A stretch of 64,000 bases of DNA from Larix kaempferi (Eukaryota > Streptophyta > Pinopsida > Pinales > Pinaceae). The position numbers and the translations under genes were made by a program. The notes below the pieces were generated by a model. It had not been told where the DNA came from and did not search any database. It was given only the letters and a program-made list of their open reading frames with translations. Below are positions 45,067-56,690 of the stretch, piece by piece; the stretch's first letter is position 1, and the number at the start of each line of letters is the position of its first letter. The DNA lies in the NCBI GenBank assembly GCA_027924585.1, contig BSBM01002098.1, positions 7,787,001-7,851,000 on the forward strand, in the 5' to 3' direction.

Positions 45067-45250
45067 CAGAGGGCATTCTTCCACACAGACCGCGAGGAGA
45101 CTTTTTCGTTTAGGTTTTGTGTCATGGGATTTCTCTTGCTCTGCTTCGGTGAAATTTATCTTTTGAAATTCTCACATTTTAGTCGATAATCTCTTGACAT
45201 TGTACGATTCTGTATGAAAGTACTCATGCGATCCTGAACGCTGCCGTGAT

Positions 45251-45349
45251 TCTGCAGAAGCCGTTATTTTTAACTATCTAAGATCTGCAGAAGCCATTAT
45301 TTTTAACTATCTAAGCTCTGCAGAAGCCATTATTTTTAACAATCTACCG
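45251..45349. repeat. 33-bp minisatellite, three copies
   Basis: Units start at 45251, 45284 and 45317: TCTGCAGAAGCC(G/A)TTATT, then TTTAACTATCTAAG. The array lies in the 3' flank of GLR-2. Confidence 0.95.
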
Positions 45350-46054
45350 GTTTGTGGTTTTGTAAAGCCATTTGCATCGGAATCAAAACATGTATTAACT
45401 TTTCTACGTTATACAACGTTTTTGGATGAAGATGTGTAAATTTTTTATGTAGGCCAATGGAACGTTTGTAGGTATAAATACTTCGATGATTTTTTATGTT
45501 TAAACCTGCAAAACATATAAATTCTTTACCACATACATATGATGCTAAGAATTAGGTCCAGCATATAATTTTTTAAATATAACATAGGTTTTTGTCTTAG
45601 TTGACTTGAATTCCATCCAGTGTTGCAAACATTGGCAATTTTTCGTCAACATCGCAAAAATTTGCATGTCAAATCTAATACGAAAATTTCGGGGAGGAAA
45701 ATCGCGATTTTTTTAAAAATCGTGAAATTTCCTCAATTTTTCCTCGAACATTGTGATTCGACATGGAAAATCGCCGACCTATGGATAGGATAAGTCGACG
45801 TAGAGCTTTATAGCATTTCTCTTGGACATAAGGACTAAAAGCACCATGTTTCTATCTACCATCACAAATTTATTGTTGATTGATTGCCATTAGTTGTTTC
45901 CAGTTTTGCACGAATGGGTAACCATTTGTTTGTTGTTGGTTTTTAAAGAAATTTTTATAGGTTTAGGGTTCTTTTATCCATTTCCCTCTTCTTACAAATT
46001 TGTAAGGAGAGATCTACCATTTATGTAAATCTAGTATATTTTTTTGGAAATGGA

Positions 46055-46280
46055 TGTTAGAAATAATGCTCATATTAGTGCAACATATTAAGTTTGGGAT
46101 TGGTTTGAGATTTTGTAGAAGATTGTTGAGATATTTTCTCCACCTATATCTTTATATTTGGAGTTAGTTGGATCTCACTCCAACTATATATACGTGATGT
46201 ATGTGTATATGATTAAATGTAATAAATATATTATTGTGTGTAATTTGTGCACTATGACTGTTCTCCAAATTTCAGTAACA
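46055..46280 (+). repeat. 5' LTR of the TRIM-like element
   Basis: This LTR carries CAACTATATATACGTGATG, a TATA-like core promoter, and TAATAAATATATT, a possible polyadenylation signal. It ends near AGTAACA. Confidence 0.85.
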
Positions 46281-47284
46281 GTTTCAGAGACTCAAGGAGC
46301 AATGTTGGTTTGATGTGTGACGAGGCCGAGGGTAAGAGAAGCCTGTGCTGAGAGGATCACAAATTTCTGAATCGCCGAAGACCACAGCGGACATAAAATT
46401 CTATAACTCATCTCCGAACGAAGCATGCATCGGTGGTAGCACACAACTCGTCGAAAGGGCCAGATCGTTTCAGTCTTGGGATTGTGAATCCTGACATGAT
46501 TGCACCAAGAACATACTTGATGTCTATTGTTGAGAGGGCGCACTAAACCGCAAGGGTTAAAGGCGATCTAAAAAATAAAATAAAATAAAAATCCATTTGG
46601 AGAAGGAGATAATCACATGGATCGGATTTGTTTGTGAAATTTGTTGTCTTTATTAAGTGTGGAGTTTTATTAAAATATTATTAGTTGTTTGTAAAATTAT
46701 ATTTTGAAAAACTAAAATCAAATGATGCAGAACCACAAAGAACAGGTTAATTAAATTTTATGCTGATGTGACCCGTTGTGCTCCGGCAGTATTAGTTACA
46801 AGTTGTTCTTAACAAGGTCAAGCTGATGTGACTCATCGTGCTCCGAGAAGCTTCAGTTACAGGTTACTTTATGTAATATTTTATGTGTGTTTGTAAAGGT
46901 CACTTGTATGGCTAACTTCTAGATATGTTTAGTATTCAGAGTGCTCTCCTAGATTACTGTTGGATTCAGTGAGCTATGTGTTCGACAGATGGGAGTATCT
47001 CCATAGAATAGTCGAGTTACTTGATTACTTCTTTGCCAAACTCAGCGAGCTATGTACTTTGGCATAGTTAAGTACTCAATATTGTTAGTCACTACAATTA
47101 TTTTATTGATGGTCGGAAGCAATTGTATCTGTGTTGTATGAAGTGGTAGCTCGAAGATGATGGGAGAGAAAGAGGATGTCGATGAAGTTCAAAGATGGAT
47201 GTAAATGCATATGAAGACCAGTTAGACAGACAATGACAAATTTTGTGTTTTCAATCTTTTTTAAATGTAAGCATTAAAGGAGGG

Positions 47285-47508
47285 TGTTAGAAATAATGCT
47301 CACATTAGTGCAGCATACTAAGTTTGGGATTGGTTTGAGATTTTGTAGAAGACCATTGAGATATTCTCTCAACCTACATCTCCATATTTGGAGTTAGTTG
47401 GATCTCACTCCAACTATATATACGTGATGTATGTTTGTATGATTAAATGTAATAAATATATTATTGTGTGTAATTTGTGCACTATGACTACTCTCCAAAT
47501 TTTTGTCT
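47285..47508 (+). repeat. 3' LTR of the TRIM-like element
   Basis: Nearly identical to the 5' LTR, with scattered substitutions and a changed last dozen bases. The target duplication ATGGA follows directly. Confidence 0.85.
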
Positions 47509-47639
47509 ATGGAAATTTCAAATTTTTATTTATCTTACTATCTATTGTCTTCATTATTCAATTTTGAATACGAATTTTGATTTCTATTTTTATCTGCCTC
47601 AGGTTGAGTCATTGTTGTTTGAAACTTTGAAAAAATAAA

Positions 47640-48990
47640 ATGTCGAAAGTTTTGGACCCTATGTGGGTATATGGTGATCCCTTGGATGGGCATAATTGAC
47701 AAAAATGAATTACAATTTGTGTGTGACGGAAATGATAGGGCGGATACATTGGTTGAAATACCACCTTGCACAACTTTCCAGGCATGAAGTGGGAATTTGT
47801 GATAACACAACCCCATAAATTATTCATATTTCCAATAAATCACTTCAAGATTGGAATGAAAGAGGGATGGAAGGGTATAAGTGAGAATTGAGATTGCAAG
47901 AAGTAGAACTAGATGCATGAGCCTCACCTCGGTCACACCTTCCAGTTCCACAATACCCTCAATGGCCTAGACTTTCTTTGTTCCAAGAACCAAAATTGGT
48001 GCACAACCTTCTACCAGGTCAATGGTTAAAATAAAAGAGAGGCAAGAAGTAGACAAGCGTGTGGGTAGGTGTTTTTTATGGAGTGACATTCCTTTTAGCA
48101 TTGCCAAGAACAACCCCTTCTACCAACGTATGTTTGATGTTGTTTCTATCGTTGGCTTGGGGTATAAGGCCCTTACCTATGAGGAGTTGAGAGGGCCTAT
48201 CCTTCAAAATGAAAAGGTTGACTACACTTAGATATTGGAGGAGTTTAAGGAGTCATGGGAACTCATACGATGCACTGTTATGTTAGATGGTTGGATTGAT
48301 TAGAAGGGAAAGACTCTTCTTAGTTTCTTGGTTAGTTATCCCAAGGGGATAATGTTTATTAAATATGTTGATGAATATGCACACATTATTATGTGAGTTG
48401 TTGGATGGGTAGAGATAGATAATATTTAAATTTAAATTTACAATTTATGACCCTAATAAAGGTTGGAATCCCACCGCCTCAATGACTTGGTCTATGTCTA
48501 CTGCAACCTTGGGTGAGGAAGCATCAGAAAACACCTAACATGGACACCATTTTGTTGGATGGGATTGGCACCATTGTTGCATGGAGGTCGGAGACTAAGG
48601 TGACTGTCATGGACTCAGACCTTGATTGGTTACATGAGGAGTTGCAAGCGGAGGTGGGACAAGTGGCAGTGAAGGAGATAAAGGAGGAGGATGTTCTAGA
48701 GAAGACATATTTACAATCCTGAGGTGGATATTGACATTGGGAGTGCACCACCACCTTCATAGACACATACACAATCAGAGACACAGCGAGCTAGACTTGG
48801 ACATTGCAATACGAGTACCACTAGCATAGCACATCGGACTCTAGCTTCTCCCTCTTCTAGAGGACATCAGAGTGTATATTTTCCTTATACTAGAGCACAT
48901 CAAAGTCCACTACCATAAGTAGGGCCTTATTCATTTACAGGAAGAGCCATTACTAGAGCCATCACCTTTTCTTGTAAAAGGGGCAGAGGG
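47640..48990 (+). pseudogene. hAT-like transposase remnant (BED finger and DUF659)
   Basis: The ATG at 47640 gives MSKVLDPMWVYGDPLDGHN, then (after stops and a frameshift) IHWLKYHLAQLSRHEVGIC, a degraded BED zinc finger. From 48052 come VDKRVGRCFLWSDIPFSI, NPFYQRMFDVVS, LTYEELRGPIL, LEEFKESWELIRCTVMLDGWID and LLSFLVSYPKGIMFIK, the DUF659 signature of plant hAT-like transposases. The middle and most of the C-terminal dimerisation region are missing. A C-terminal-like tail (48513-48722) remains. Several in-frame stops make it non-functional. Confidence 0.8.
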
Positions 48991-49391
48991 AATCACTAGT
49001 TTATTTATTTGATTTCATTGTACTATGTAGTATGTATATCTTAATTGTCCTATGATGATATGAGATACATTTATTATATTTTTTGATGATATTTTGACGC
49101 TTAGGAGTCAGTAGACTCAATACTCACTACTCAGGAGTTGGGACTTAGGACATGATTTAGTAAATTGATGTGTGATATATCATTAGACATCTTATATATC
49201 AATTTTATTTTCATATTTATGTGGAAATGTGTTTATTTGATGTTGTTGTTGCTTTAAATGTTTAAAAATTAAAAAAAAAGAAAGAATATTTTTGTATTTT
49301 TTAAGTGTTCTGATATTTCCCCCAATGTTTTCAATAAGTTGTTTTCCGAACCCTCGGCGATATTTTCGCTAACACAATCTTTCCAACATCG

Positions 49392-49724
49392 ATCTCTATA
49401 TTGCTTTTTTCCTCAATCCGGCACCTTTGTTTCACGTTGCAATTCATTAGTAGTGGGATTTTCCTTATCACATCTAAGAAAATTTATGCACGTCACAAGT
49501 GCATTGGTATCTATCTAATATACAAGGAACATATTTGATATTGAAGTTTCTTTGTGTTTAGATTATTCATGTCCAGCTTTGTTATTATCTTCATTCGCTT
49601 TTAGATTCAAATCCACAAGGATTTACAAATAAACAGTAAGTGGAGCTAAACTGAAATTTTGGTGCTTCATTAACATTATTTTATTTAGTATACTTTGTGT
49701 CTGTGTTTGTGTGTGTCTATGAAT
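49392..49724. other. No gene seen
   Basis: AT-rich spacer between the hAT right end and the SINE. Confidence 0.4.
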
Positions 49725-49741
49725 TTTTTTAATCAAATATT

Positions 49742-49852
49742 GTCCACATGGCGTAGAACAGATGGTGAATGGGTGTACTATTAAGGCATTCCTTGCGTAA
49801 GGTCACCGGTTCGAAACTCCATGGGTACGACCTTACCAAAAAAAGAAAGAAA
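49742..49852 (+). mobile_element. tRNA-derived SINE with a 17-bp target duplication
   Basis: A body of about 111 bp starts GTCCACATGGCGTAGAACAG, holds the pol III B box GGTTCGAAACTCC (49808-49820) and an A-box-like TGGCGTAGA region, and ends in an A-rich tail (CCAAAAAAAGAAAGAA). It is flanked by a perfect 17-bp direct repeat, TTTTTTAATCAAATATT, at 49725-49741 and 49853-49869. That is the hallmark of LINE-mediated insertion. It cannot fold as a normal tRNA. Confidence 0.85.
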
Positions 49853-49869
49853 TTTTTTAATCAAATATT

Positions 49870-50689
49870 AGGAAATAATACTGTTCAATTTTCAACTACT
49901 ACTTGCTAAGACATTTGATGTTAAGAAAATTTTCTAAACTACTACTTACTAAGACATTTGATACTAAGAAAATTTTCTTAAAATGAATACAGGAAGAAAT
50001 AGCATTTGTTATTACCTATGGGAGTTTTTTATTACCTGATGGTTCAAATGTAGCCAAGGTTACCTGTTTGCTAGAAAAATAATTTATTTTGTTTTCCTCC
50101 TCCCAATGGAAAGAAATCCTGCACATAAAAAACACATTGCTTTGAAATTTGAACTATGACTTTAATAACATCAATACTTTAATCTCTCTTGAAATGTAAA
50201 AAGAAAGAACATGTAAAACCTTGTTGTTGTTAAACTCCTTGTTGCTATGAAATTCCATTTGTTTTCTAACTAAAAAATGTAATAGTATATTCCACCACTT
50301 GGCATTCATCGAGGGATAGCTGAACTGCTTGAAACCCTAGGCATTTTATAACCAAAAGAAACTATCTATTGGAAACCCCGATTCTATTGTAGAAACCCTT
50401 TTTTCCAACATAAAGTGAGAGCTCTGCTCCGATAATAGAGACTAGTTGCACTCAAGAAAGGTTATGGAGATGACTTGTTTTAGTTGAAATCCCTCCCATC
50501 TGGTCAATATGCTCAACATTGTTTGAGAGTTGTTAGTTGATTTCTTTAGTTTGTGCAGCTATCCACCCTACACCCAATTATAAGTCATATAAGTTTAGTC
50601 CTTGAAAAAAAAATTGTTGACATTAAAGGTATAATTTAAAAGTATCCCCATTCTAACATAAGGAGATTTAACTCAACAAAAAATCAAAT
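49870..50689. other. No gene seen
   Basis: AT-rich. A short internal duplication (CTACTACTTACTAAGACATTTGA) lies near 49900-49980. No gene seen. Confidence 0.4.
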
Positions 50690-53600
50690 TGTGACATTAT
50701 GGGTAATTGCAACATTATGTTACATTGTGACATTCAAAGGTTGACTTCAACATTATGTCACATTGGAAATGATTGATAATATGGTTATGTCACATTGGAA
50801 ATGATTGATAGTATAGTCATGTCACATTAATATGTTCATCTTGGTATAATTATGTTAAATTGTTGTGTTTCTTAATGGTTATGTCACGCGTTGACATTCA
50901 TTAGGGTTTTTTTTGCATTGCAACATTCCTAAAGGGTTATGTGGGATTGTGACATTCCTCTGTGATTTTATCACATTCTGACAATGTTACTGGTTGAGTT
51001 ATGTTCAATTGTTACATTCTTCAATGGTTATTTGGTACTATGACATTCATCAAGGGTTATGTTGCATTATGCTATTTATTAAGGCTTATGTTGGATCACA
51101 ACATTCATTAATGGTTATTTCTCACTGCAACAAACATTATTTTGGACATATATCAAATGAACTGGTTGGCCATGGATGACCATGTCGATTATGGTTGACC
51201 ATAGTTGACTATGGTTTAACATGTTTGGCTTTGGTTGAACATGTTTGACTATCGGGTTGAAAGTGGTTGACTTTCATTAAGAGGTTGATATCTATTAATT
51301 ATGTCACACTATGACATTTTGACACTAAGAGGTTTATAATATGGTTATATTGCATCATGGTATTCATCTTGGTTAATAAATGTCAAATTTCTATGTTCAT
51401 CAATGGTTATGTCGCATTGCGACGTTCATCAAGGGTTATGTAGCATTGTGACACATTAAGGGTTATGTTGGATTGACTGTGGATGACTATGTTTGAATAC
51501 CAACATAGATCCAACAAGCATTAAGAGGAATCAAATTTCTCAAGGTGCAAATTTTTTCTTCATGTGTAAAAATTTTACACTTCAAGAAATTTGATCCCTC
51601 TCAGTGCTTGGTGGATTTGGATTTAAGATGAATTTATGTTGCTTTTAATTTTTAACAAATTTTGTAAATTTTAAATTTAAGATGGAATGTAGGGTCGACT
51701 TGTTATGCTTTTGTGATGTGGGTTATAGTTGCCACATCAATGTTACCCATGTTATTTTTTTCTTAAGTTGACATCAATTTATTATTATTTTTGGTAACGT
51801 TATGTAACATTACATTATAGTATAACATCTCCCCCATACTGGTTTGTAGACCACCTCACTACTCTCGGTGAAATAATTAATTATTAGTGACCATGTTTTG
51901 ACTATCATTGACTTTGGTTGAACATGGATGCCTATGATTGAATTTAGCTTACCATAGTTGATCATGGATGACCATGCTTTACTATGCTTTATCTTGTTTT
52001 TCCATATTTGACTATAATGGTTGAAAATGGTTTACAATGTTGACCATGGTTGACCATTCATTAATTGGATTATGTCACATTGTAAAATTCTTGAAGGGTT
52101 ATGTTGGATTGTGATGTTCCTCAATGGTTATGTCACATTGTGACATTCATCAAGGGTTATGTCCATGTTTGACTATCATTGACTTTGGGTAAATATGGAT
52201 AACTATGGTAGAATTTAGTTTACCGTGGTTGACCATGGATGAACATGCTTTACTATGACTTATCATGTTTGTCCAAATTTGACTATGGTTGAAAATGGTT
52301 TACAACGTTGATTATGGTTAACATTGTGAAGTTCTTGAAGAGTTGTGTTGGATTGTGATGTTATTAATGGTTTTGTCATGTTTCAATGTTCATCTTCATT
52401 AACTTATGTCAAAATGTTACATTCCTTAATGGTTATTTGGCATAGTGATGTTCATAAAGCGATATGTTACATTACAATGTTCCTTAATGGTTATGTCTTA
52501 CTGGTTATTTGGCATTATGACATTCCTCAAGGGTTATGTTGCATTATGACATTTATTAAGTGTTATGTTGGATTGCAACGAACATTAATGGTTATGCCTC
52601 ATTCTAGCATTCATATTTGTGGACATATGTCAAATGAATTGGTTTCAACTATGGTTTGACAAGGTTGACTTTGGTTTAACATGTTTGACTATGGTTGAAA
52701 GTGGTTAGCTTTCATTAAGAGGTTGAATTATAAATTATGTCACATTGCAACATTATGACACCAAGAGGTTGATAATATGGTTATGTTTCATTTTGCAATT
52801 CATCTTGGTTAACTAATGTCTAATTTTTGCACTCATCAATGGTTATGTCACATTGTGACATTCATTAATGGTTACATCACATGTGACATTTATCAATGGT
52901 TATGTAGCATTGTGACACCTTAAGGGTTATGTTGGATTGCAATACTGGGTTATGTTACACTGTGACACCTTAAAGTTTATGTCTGATTGCAATCTCACGT
53001 AAAGTTAGATTAAATACAAATGGCTTTTTTTGAATATCATTGATTATTGTTGACCATGTTTGACTATAATTAACTTTGTTGAACATGGTTTCCTATTGTT
53101 TAGTTTGACTATAATTAACTTTGTTGAACATGGTTTCCTATTGTTTACTTTAATTTACCACATTGGTTGATTGTGCTTTATATGGTTTATCATGTTTTCC
53201 ATATTTTACTATGGTTGAAAATGGTTTACAATGTTGACTACAATTAACCATTCAAATAGGGTTGTGTTACATTGTGAAGTTCTTGAAGGGTTATGTTGGA
53301 TTGCGATGTCATAAATAGTTTTGTCATGTTACGACATTCATCTTCATTGACTTATGTCTAAATGTTACATTCTTAATGCTTATTTCACATTGTGATATTC
53401 ATAAAGGGATATGTTGCAATATCATGTTCCTTAATGGTTATGTCTTATTGTGACATTCATCTTCATGGACTTAAAGTAACCATGGTTGACCTATTTGACC
53501 ATAGTTGAGCATGGATAACTATGTTTTAATAGGGGTGACTTTGTTGAACATGGTTGAATTTAGTCAAGAGACTTAATTCAAAATTATGTTACATTGTTGA
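50690..53600. repeat. Degenerate minisatellite field, about 2.9 kb
   Basis: The region consists of short units around GGTTATGTCACATTGTGACATTCATCAAG and a second motif family around GACCATGGTTGACTATGG. Larger units recur: for example, GTTATTTGGTACTATGACATT at about 51028 recurs at about 52503, and the TGACTATCATTGACTTTGG block recurs at about 51898 and 52168, with a more diverged relative near 53050. The repeat yields spurious 60-100-codon frames with no real coding signal. Confidence 0.85.
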
Positions 53601-53620
53601 CGTTATGGGCATCATCAATA

Positions 53621-54285
53621 TTATATTATATTATGCAAGTAAAGTTCCATGCGAAATGTTTTTTGTAAGCTAGTTAATACTTCTACTAGTAATAAGAAAA
53701 AGGATTTATAGACAGTCATAATATCAAGTTTGTGTCTATCCCAAAGGAAATTTCGACCACATGTTAAACAAAATTTCGCCTCTTTTAGTTCTATATATTG
53801 AATTAAGGCTATAACCAGTGCTAAGATTAAGCTTATATAAGAAAAAAATGTTTTGACCATATCCGCTATAATTAAAAAAAACAAACTTGAAGAACCTTTT
53901 TCTACAACATAATCTTCAATAGGGTGGCTATCTGGAGTCTTCTTTTCACTGGTGCTTAGAGGTTCCTCAGGGGAAAACTCCTTTCATGTAGTTTCCATGT
54001 ATATGACATATATTTTTCTCTCTATCCTTCGATTCTAGGCCTGAATTTTATTATTTTTCTCTATAAATTCATCCATCATTAAAAATAATTCATTTCGTTC
54101 CTCTTTTGTGTCCAGCAAAACCTTTCCTAGCAAGGTTTTAATATGCCAATATAAGGCAATAGTCCTCCCCCAAGCTCTATTAGTCCCAGAATCTGGGACA
54201 GAGGTTCCCATAGTTTTCTATATTTCAATGTTAGTCCGTATTTTCTCATGCACATGGATAGTAGACACCTGATATGGGGTAATTT
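53621..54285 (-). pseudogene. Unidentified coding remnant with a hydrophobic segment
   Basis: One minus-strand frame reads MGTSVPDSGTNRAWGR, ALYWHIKTLLGKVLL, EERNELFLMMDEFIEKNN, FSPEEPLSTSEKKTPD, then a membrane-like FFSYISLILALVIALIQYI followed by FCLTCGRNFLWDRHKLD, and stops at 53621. In-frame stops occur near 54230 (TAG), 54038 (TAG) and 53982 (TGA), two of which are one C-to-T step from CAG or CGA. The composition is like real protein (acidic and basic helical part, one transmembrane stretch), but I recognise no family. It could be a transposon-encoded or host gene fragment. Confidence 0.4.
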
Positions 54286-54964
54286 ATTCCCTTAATATTA
54301 TTATTAATGTCTGTAAGTTTTCGATTTCAAAATGACCATTGTTAAATTATAACATAAAATGAACATAAATTTGTATCATCAATGAGTATATTTTTTCAAA
54401 ATAAAAATATTTTATTAAAAAACTAAGATAATATACATCAAAATTGAATTTATGATTTAATGTTAAATTTTATAATTTATTATGAAATTTTATAGTAAAA
54501 TGACAAGAAATATGCATTGATTAATCCTTATTTGTTTTTTCATGAATATAAAAATAACATGATTTGACAGGAGATACATTCAAATGTAATATCAAATTTA
54601 AATTTAAGTCTAAAATAACTTATCATGACCTAGAAAAAAAACAATTAGTACATTAAAAATAAAAATTATTAATCATGAGTACTTATAAATTAAACAAGAG
54701 AAATAACTTCAAAGTAGCTTAATCCTTGCTTACGTTGGAAGCAAAGAGATTACACAAAATGAACACATTAGAGTCGCACCTTTGAAGATAACTTGCAATT
54801 AAATGATCAATTTAGTAATTGTGATTCTTAAATAATGGAATTGTGACTATAAGAGAAGATGGTATATGTTGGACATTTTAGAATCTCTTGAAACATTATG
54901 AATTGATAGTTTGATCAACAATGTAAAGTGAAAGATTTTAAACTCCTTGGTTATGTTGTCACTA
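54286..54964. other. No gene seen
   Basis: Very AT-rich sequence without supportable frames. Confidence 0.4.
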
Positions 54965-56690
54965 TTGGAATCTTATTAACACTGAGAGGGGGGGCGGTGA
55001 ATCAGTATTAGTGCAGCTATGAAAAATGTTCACTTCTTATGAAACTTAAACAGTAGCCATTTTATGCATTCACCATAAAAATAACATTCTTCCACATATG
55101 CGAAAAACACAGAACACAAAGTTTTCATGTGAAAACTCAAACAAAAGAAAACCACGAAATTCTCTCTTATATTAAAAATATTGCATTCATGAAAGCACCA
55201 ACTTCTGAACTTCTCCAACACCAACTAGAAGGAGGCACCAACCCCTAGGTTTTCAAAGGCATTGACATGAAGGAAGCACCGACTCCTTGATTTACCAGCT
55301 CTAACTAGAAGGGGGCACTGACCCCTTGATCCTTGCCCCATCCTGCTGCCTTGATATGACGGTAGAAGATACTTCTTTGTTGTTCTACTGATCCATGCAC
55401 TCTTTAGATTAACTGCAGTTCATTCCATTGTGCGCACCTTCTGTATACTGAGATCTTGTAATCGTTGAATTGTTTCATGTACTTCACTTTACTACATCAA
55501 CATTACACACTAGATTTCATACTTCATAACATTTTTCTATCTGTGCGTTGTTTCGACATACCGTTCTGATTATGTGCATCTACAAACTCAATTGATACTG
55601 TGCATCCTGTGATGTGCTGATGTTTTGTGCATCTGTATCAAATCACTCACATCATTTTGCACACCCTCTACTATGCTATACTTATGTCTTGGTGCATCTG
55701 TTTTAGATAATCTCTGACCTTCTATGTATCATTTACAATTTTCCATTTCTATTCTTACACACTTGTCTCAGATAAACCTCATCATACCGCACATCTCCTA
55801 TTGTTCTCCTCTTATGTCATTGTGCATCCGTCTGAAATAAATCTTGTCATCTTTCTACGCATCATCTTTTGTGTTGCATTTTGTGCATCTGGCTCTTCTA
55901 CTAGATTATGCTATTCCATTTCCACGAGCCATTGATACCCCAAAATTAGAAGCTTTCCAAATCATATTACTACCACAAGTTTGCATCTTCAAGCTTACTT
56001 CAACTCTCCAACTTGGCTTCTTATTTATACTTATCCTACACATATAGTGTGTCCACAAGTTGGTCGTAGTGTTCCTTCTTCCTTACTTCACAGTTAAGAT
56101 TAATTCATGCTTCTACTATTTTTCATGATCTACGCCACTGAGGTATCACACCTTGTGGGTCTGGCGCATACTCGGTCCTTTGCATAGTAGGTCTTGAGAA
56201 CTTTGGAACCACTTCGTGTGGGGTCTTGCACCCTCAAAGTACCATTTCTTGTGGGTTTTGAACATTCGACTTGTCCGACCACCACTTTCTTTTAGGACTC
56301 TTACGCGCTTTTACAACTTGTATACTTATTCCGATTGGTGGTTCTTGTGCACTTTCGGGACTTGCATACATGTCCAACTGCTACTTTCTCCCAAGCCTCT
56401 TGCACACTCCCGAGAGTTGTCCAACCATATCTTTGGCATCACCTTTGAAGTGTCATGAATAGATGGATTGTGACTTGTTCACATACCTTATGTACTTCTT
56501 CAAAATGGATATACTTCTGCAATTTGGATGTACTTCTTATGTACCTCTTCAAACTGGATGTACTTCTACAATCTGGATGCACTTCTTCAAACTGGGTTTC
56601 ATATATTTCTTCAAACTAACACAAGGATACTAAATCCTCTTTGACATCAGTTGACATCAATGACAACCAAATTTCAACAATCTCCCTCTT
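54965..56690 (-). mobile_element. Probable LTR and polypurine tract of the Copia element (minus strand)
   Basis: On the minus strand, CAAAGAGGGAGATTG (about 56687-56701) is a polypurine tract of the type seen before the 3' LTR of Copia elements, followed by TGTTGAAATTTGG as a possible LTR start. The other end holds TGATTCACC followed by a C run and CTCTCAGTG (about 54984-55009), a motif common at the ends of such plant LTRs. The interior is non-coding, with many CTTGTGGG and TTGTGCATCTG words. An iterated ACTTCTTCAAACTGGATGT motif lies at about 56489-56620. No second copy was found, so the limits are approximate. Confidence 0.4.

Larger units (their letters stand above)
46055..47508 (+). mobile_element. 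Small non-autonomous LTR retrotransposon (TRIM-like)
   Basis: Two direct repeats of about 225 bp, 46055-46280 and 47285-47508, start TGTTAGAAATAATGCTC and share almost all bases. The 5' copy is followed by CAGTTTCAGAGAC, which resembles a tRNA-Met primer-binding site. The 3' copy is preceded by a purine tract (AAAGGAGGG). The element is flanked by ATGGA at 46050-46054 and 47509-47513, a 5-bp target duplication. The interior of about 1 kb has no gag or pol frame, so it must have relied on proteins of another element. It sits inside the hAT element and is therefore younger than it. Confidence 0.88.
45618..49391 (+). mobile_element. hAT-type DNA transposon, interrupted
   Basis: The left end CAGTGTTGCAAACATTG (45618) resembles the reverse complement of the right end, CGATGTTGGAAAGATTG (ending 49391), at about 13 of 17 bases. 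Between them lie a BED/DUF659-type transposase remnant and an inserted LTR element. No matching 8-bp target duplication was found, so the limits are tentative. Confidence 0.45.

Noticed and set aside
49742-49840. A functional tRNA gene
   Set aside because: The B box is present, but the arms do not pair as a cloverleaf, and the A-rich tail with flanking target duplication identifies a SINE.
50994-52659. ORFs of 61 and 104 codons in the minisatellite field
   Set aside because: They repeat the same short peptide patterns and are translations of the tandem units.
53621-54285. A plastid-derived insertion
   Set aside because: The hydrophobic frame suggested ycf1 or cemA, but no plastid gene that I know matches the peptide motifs.
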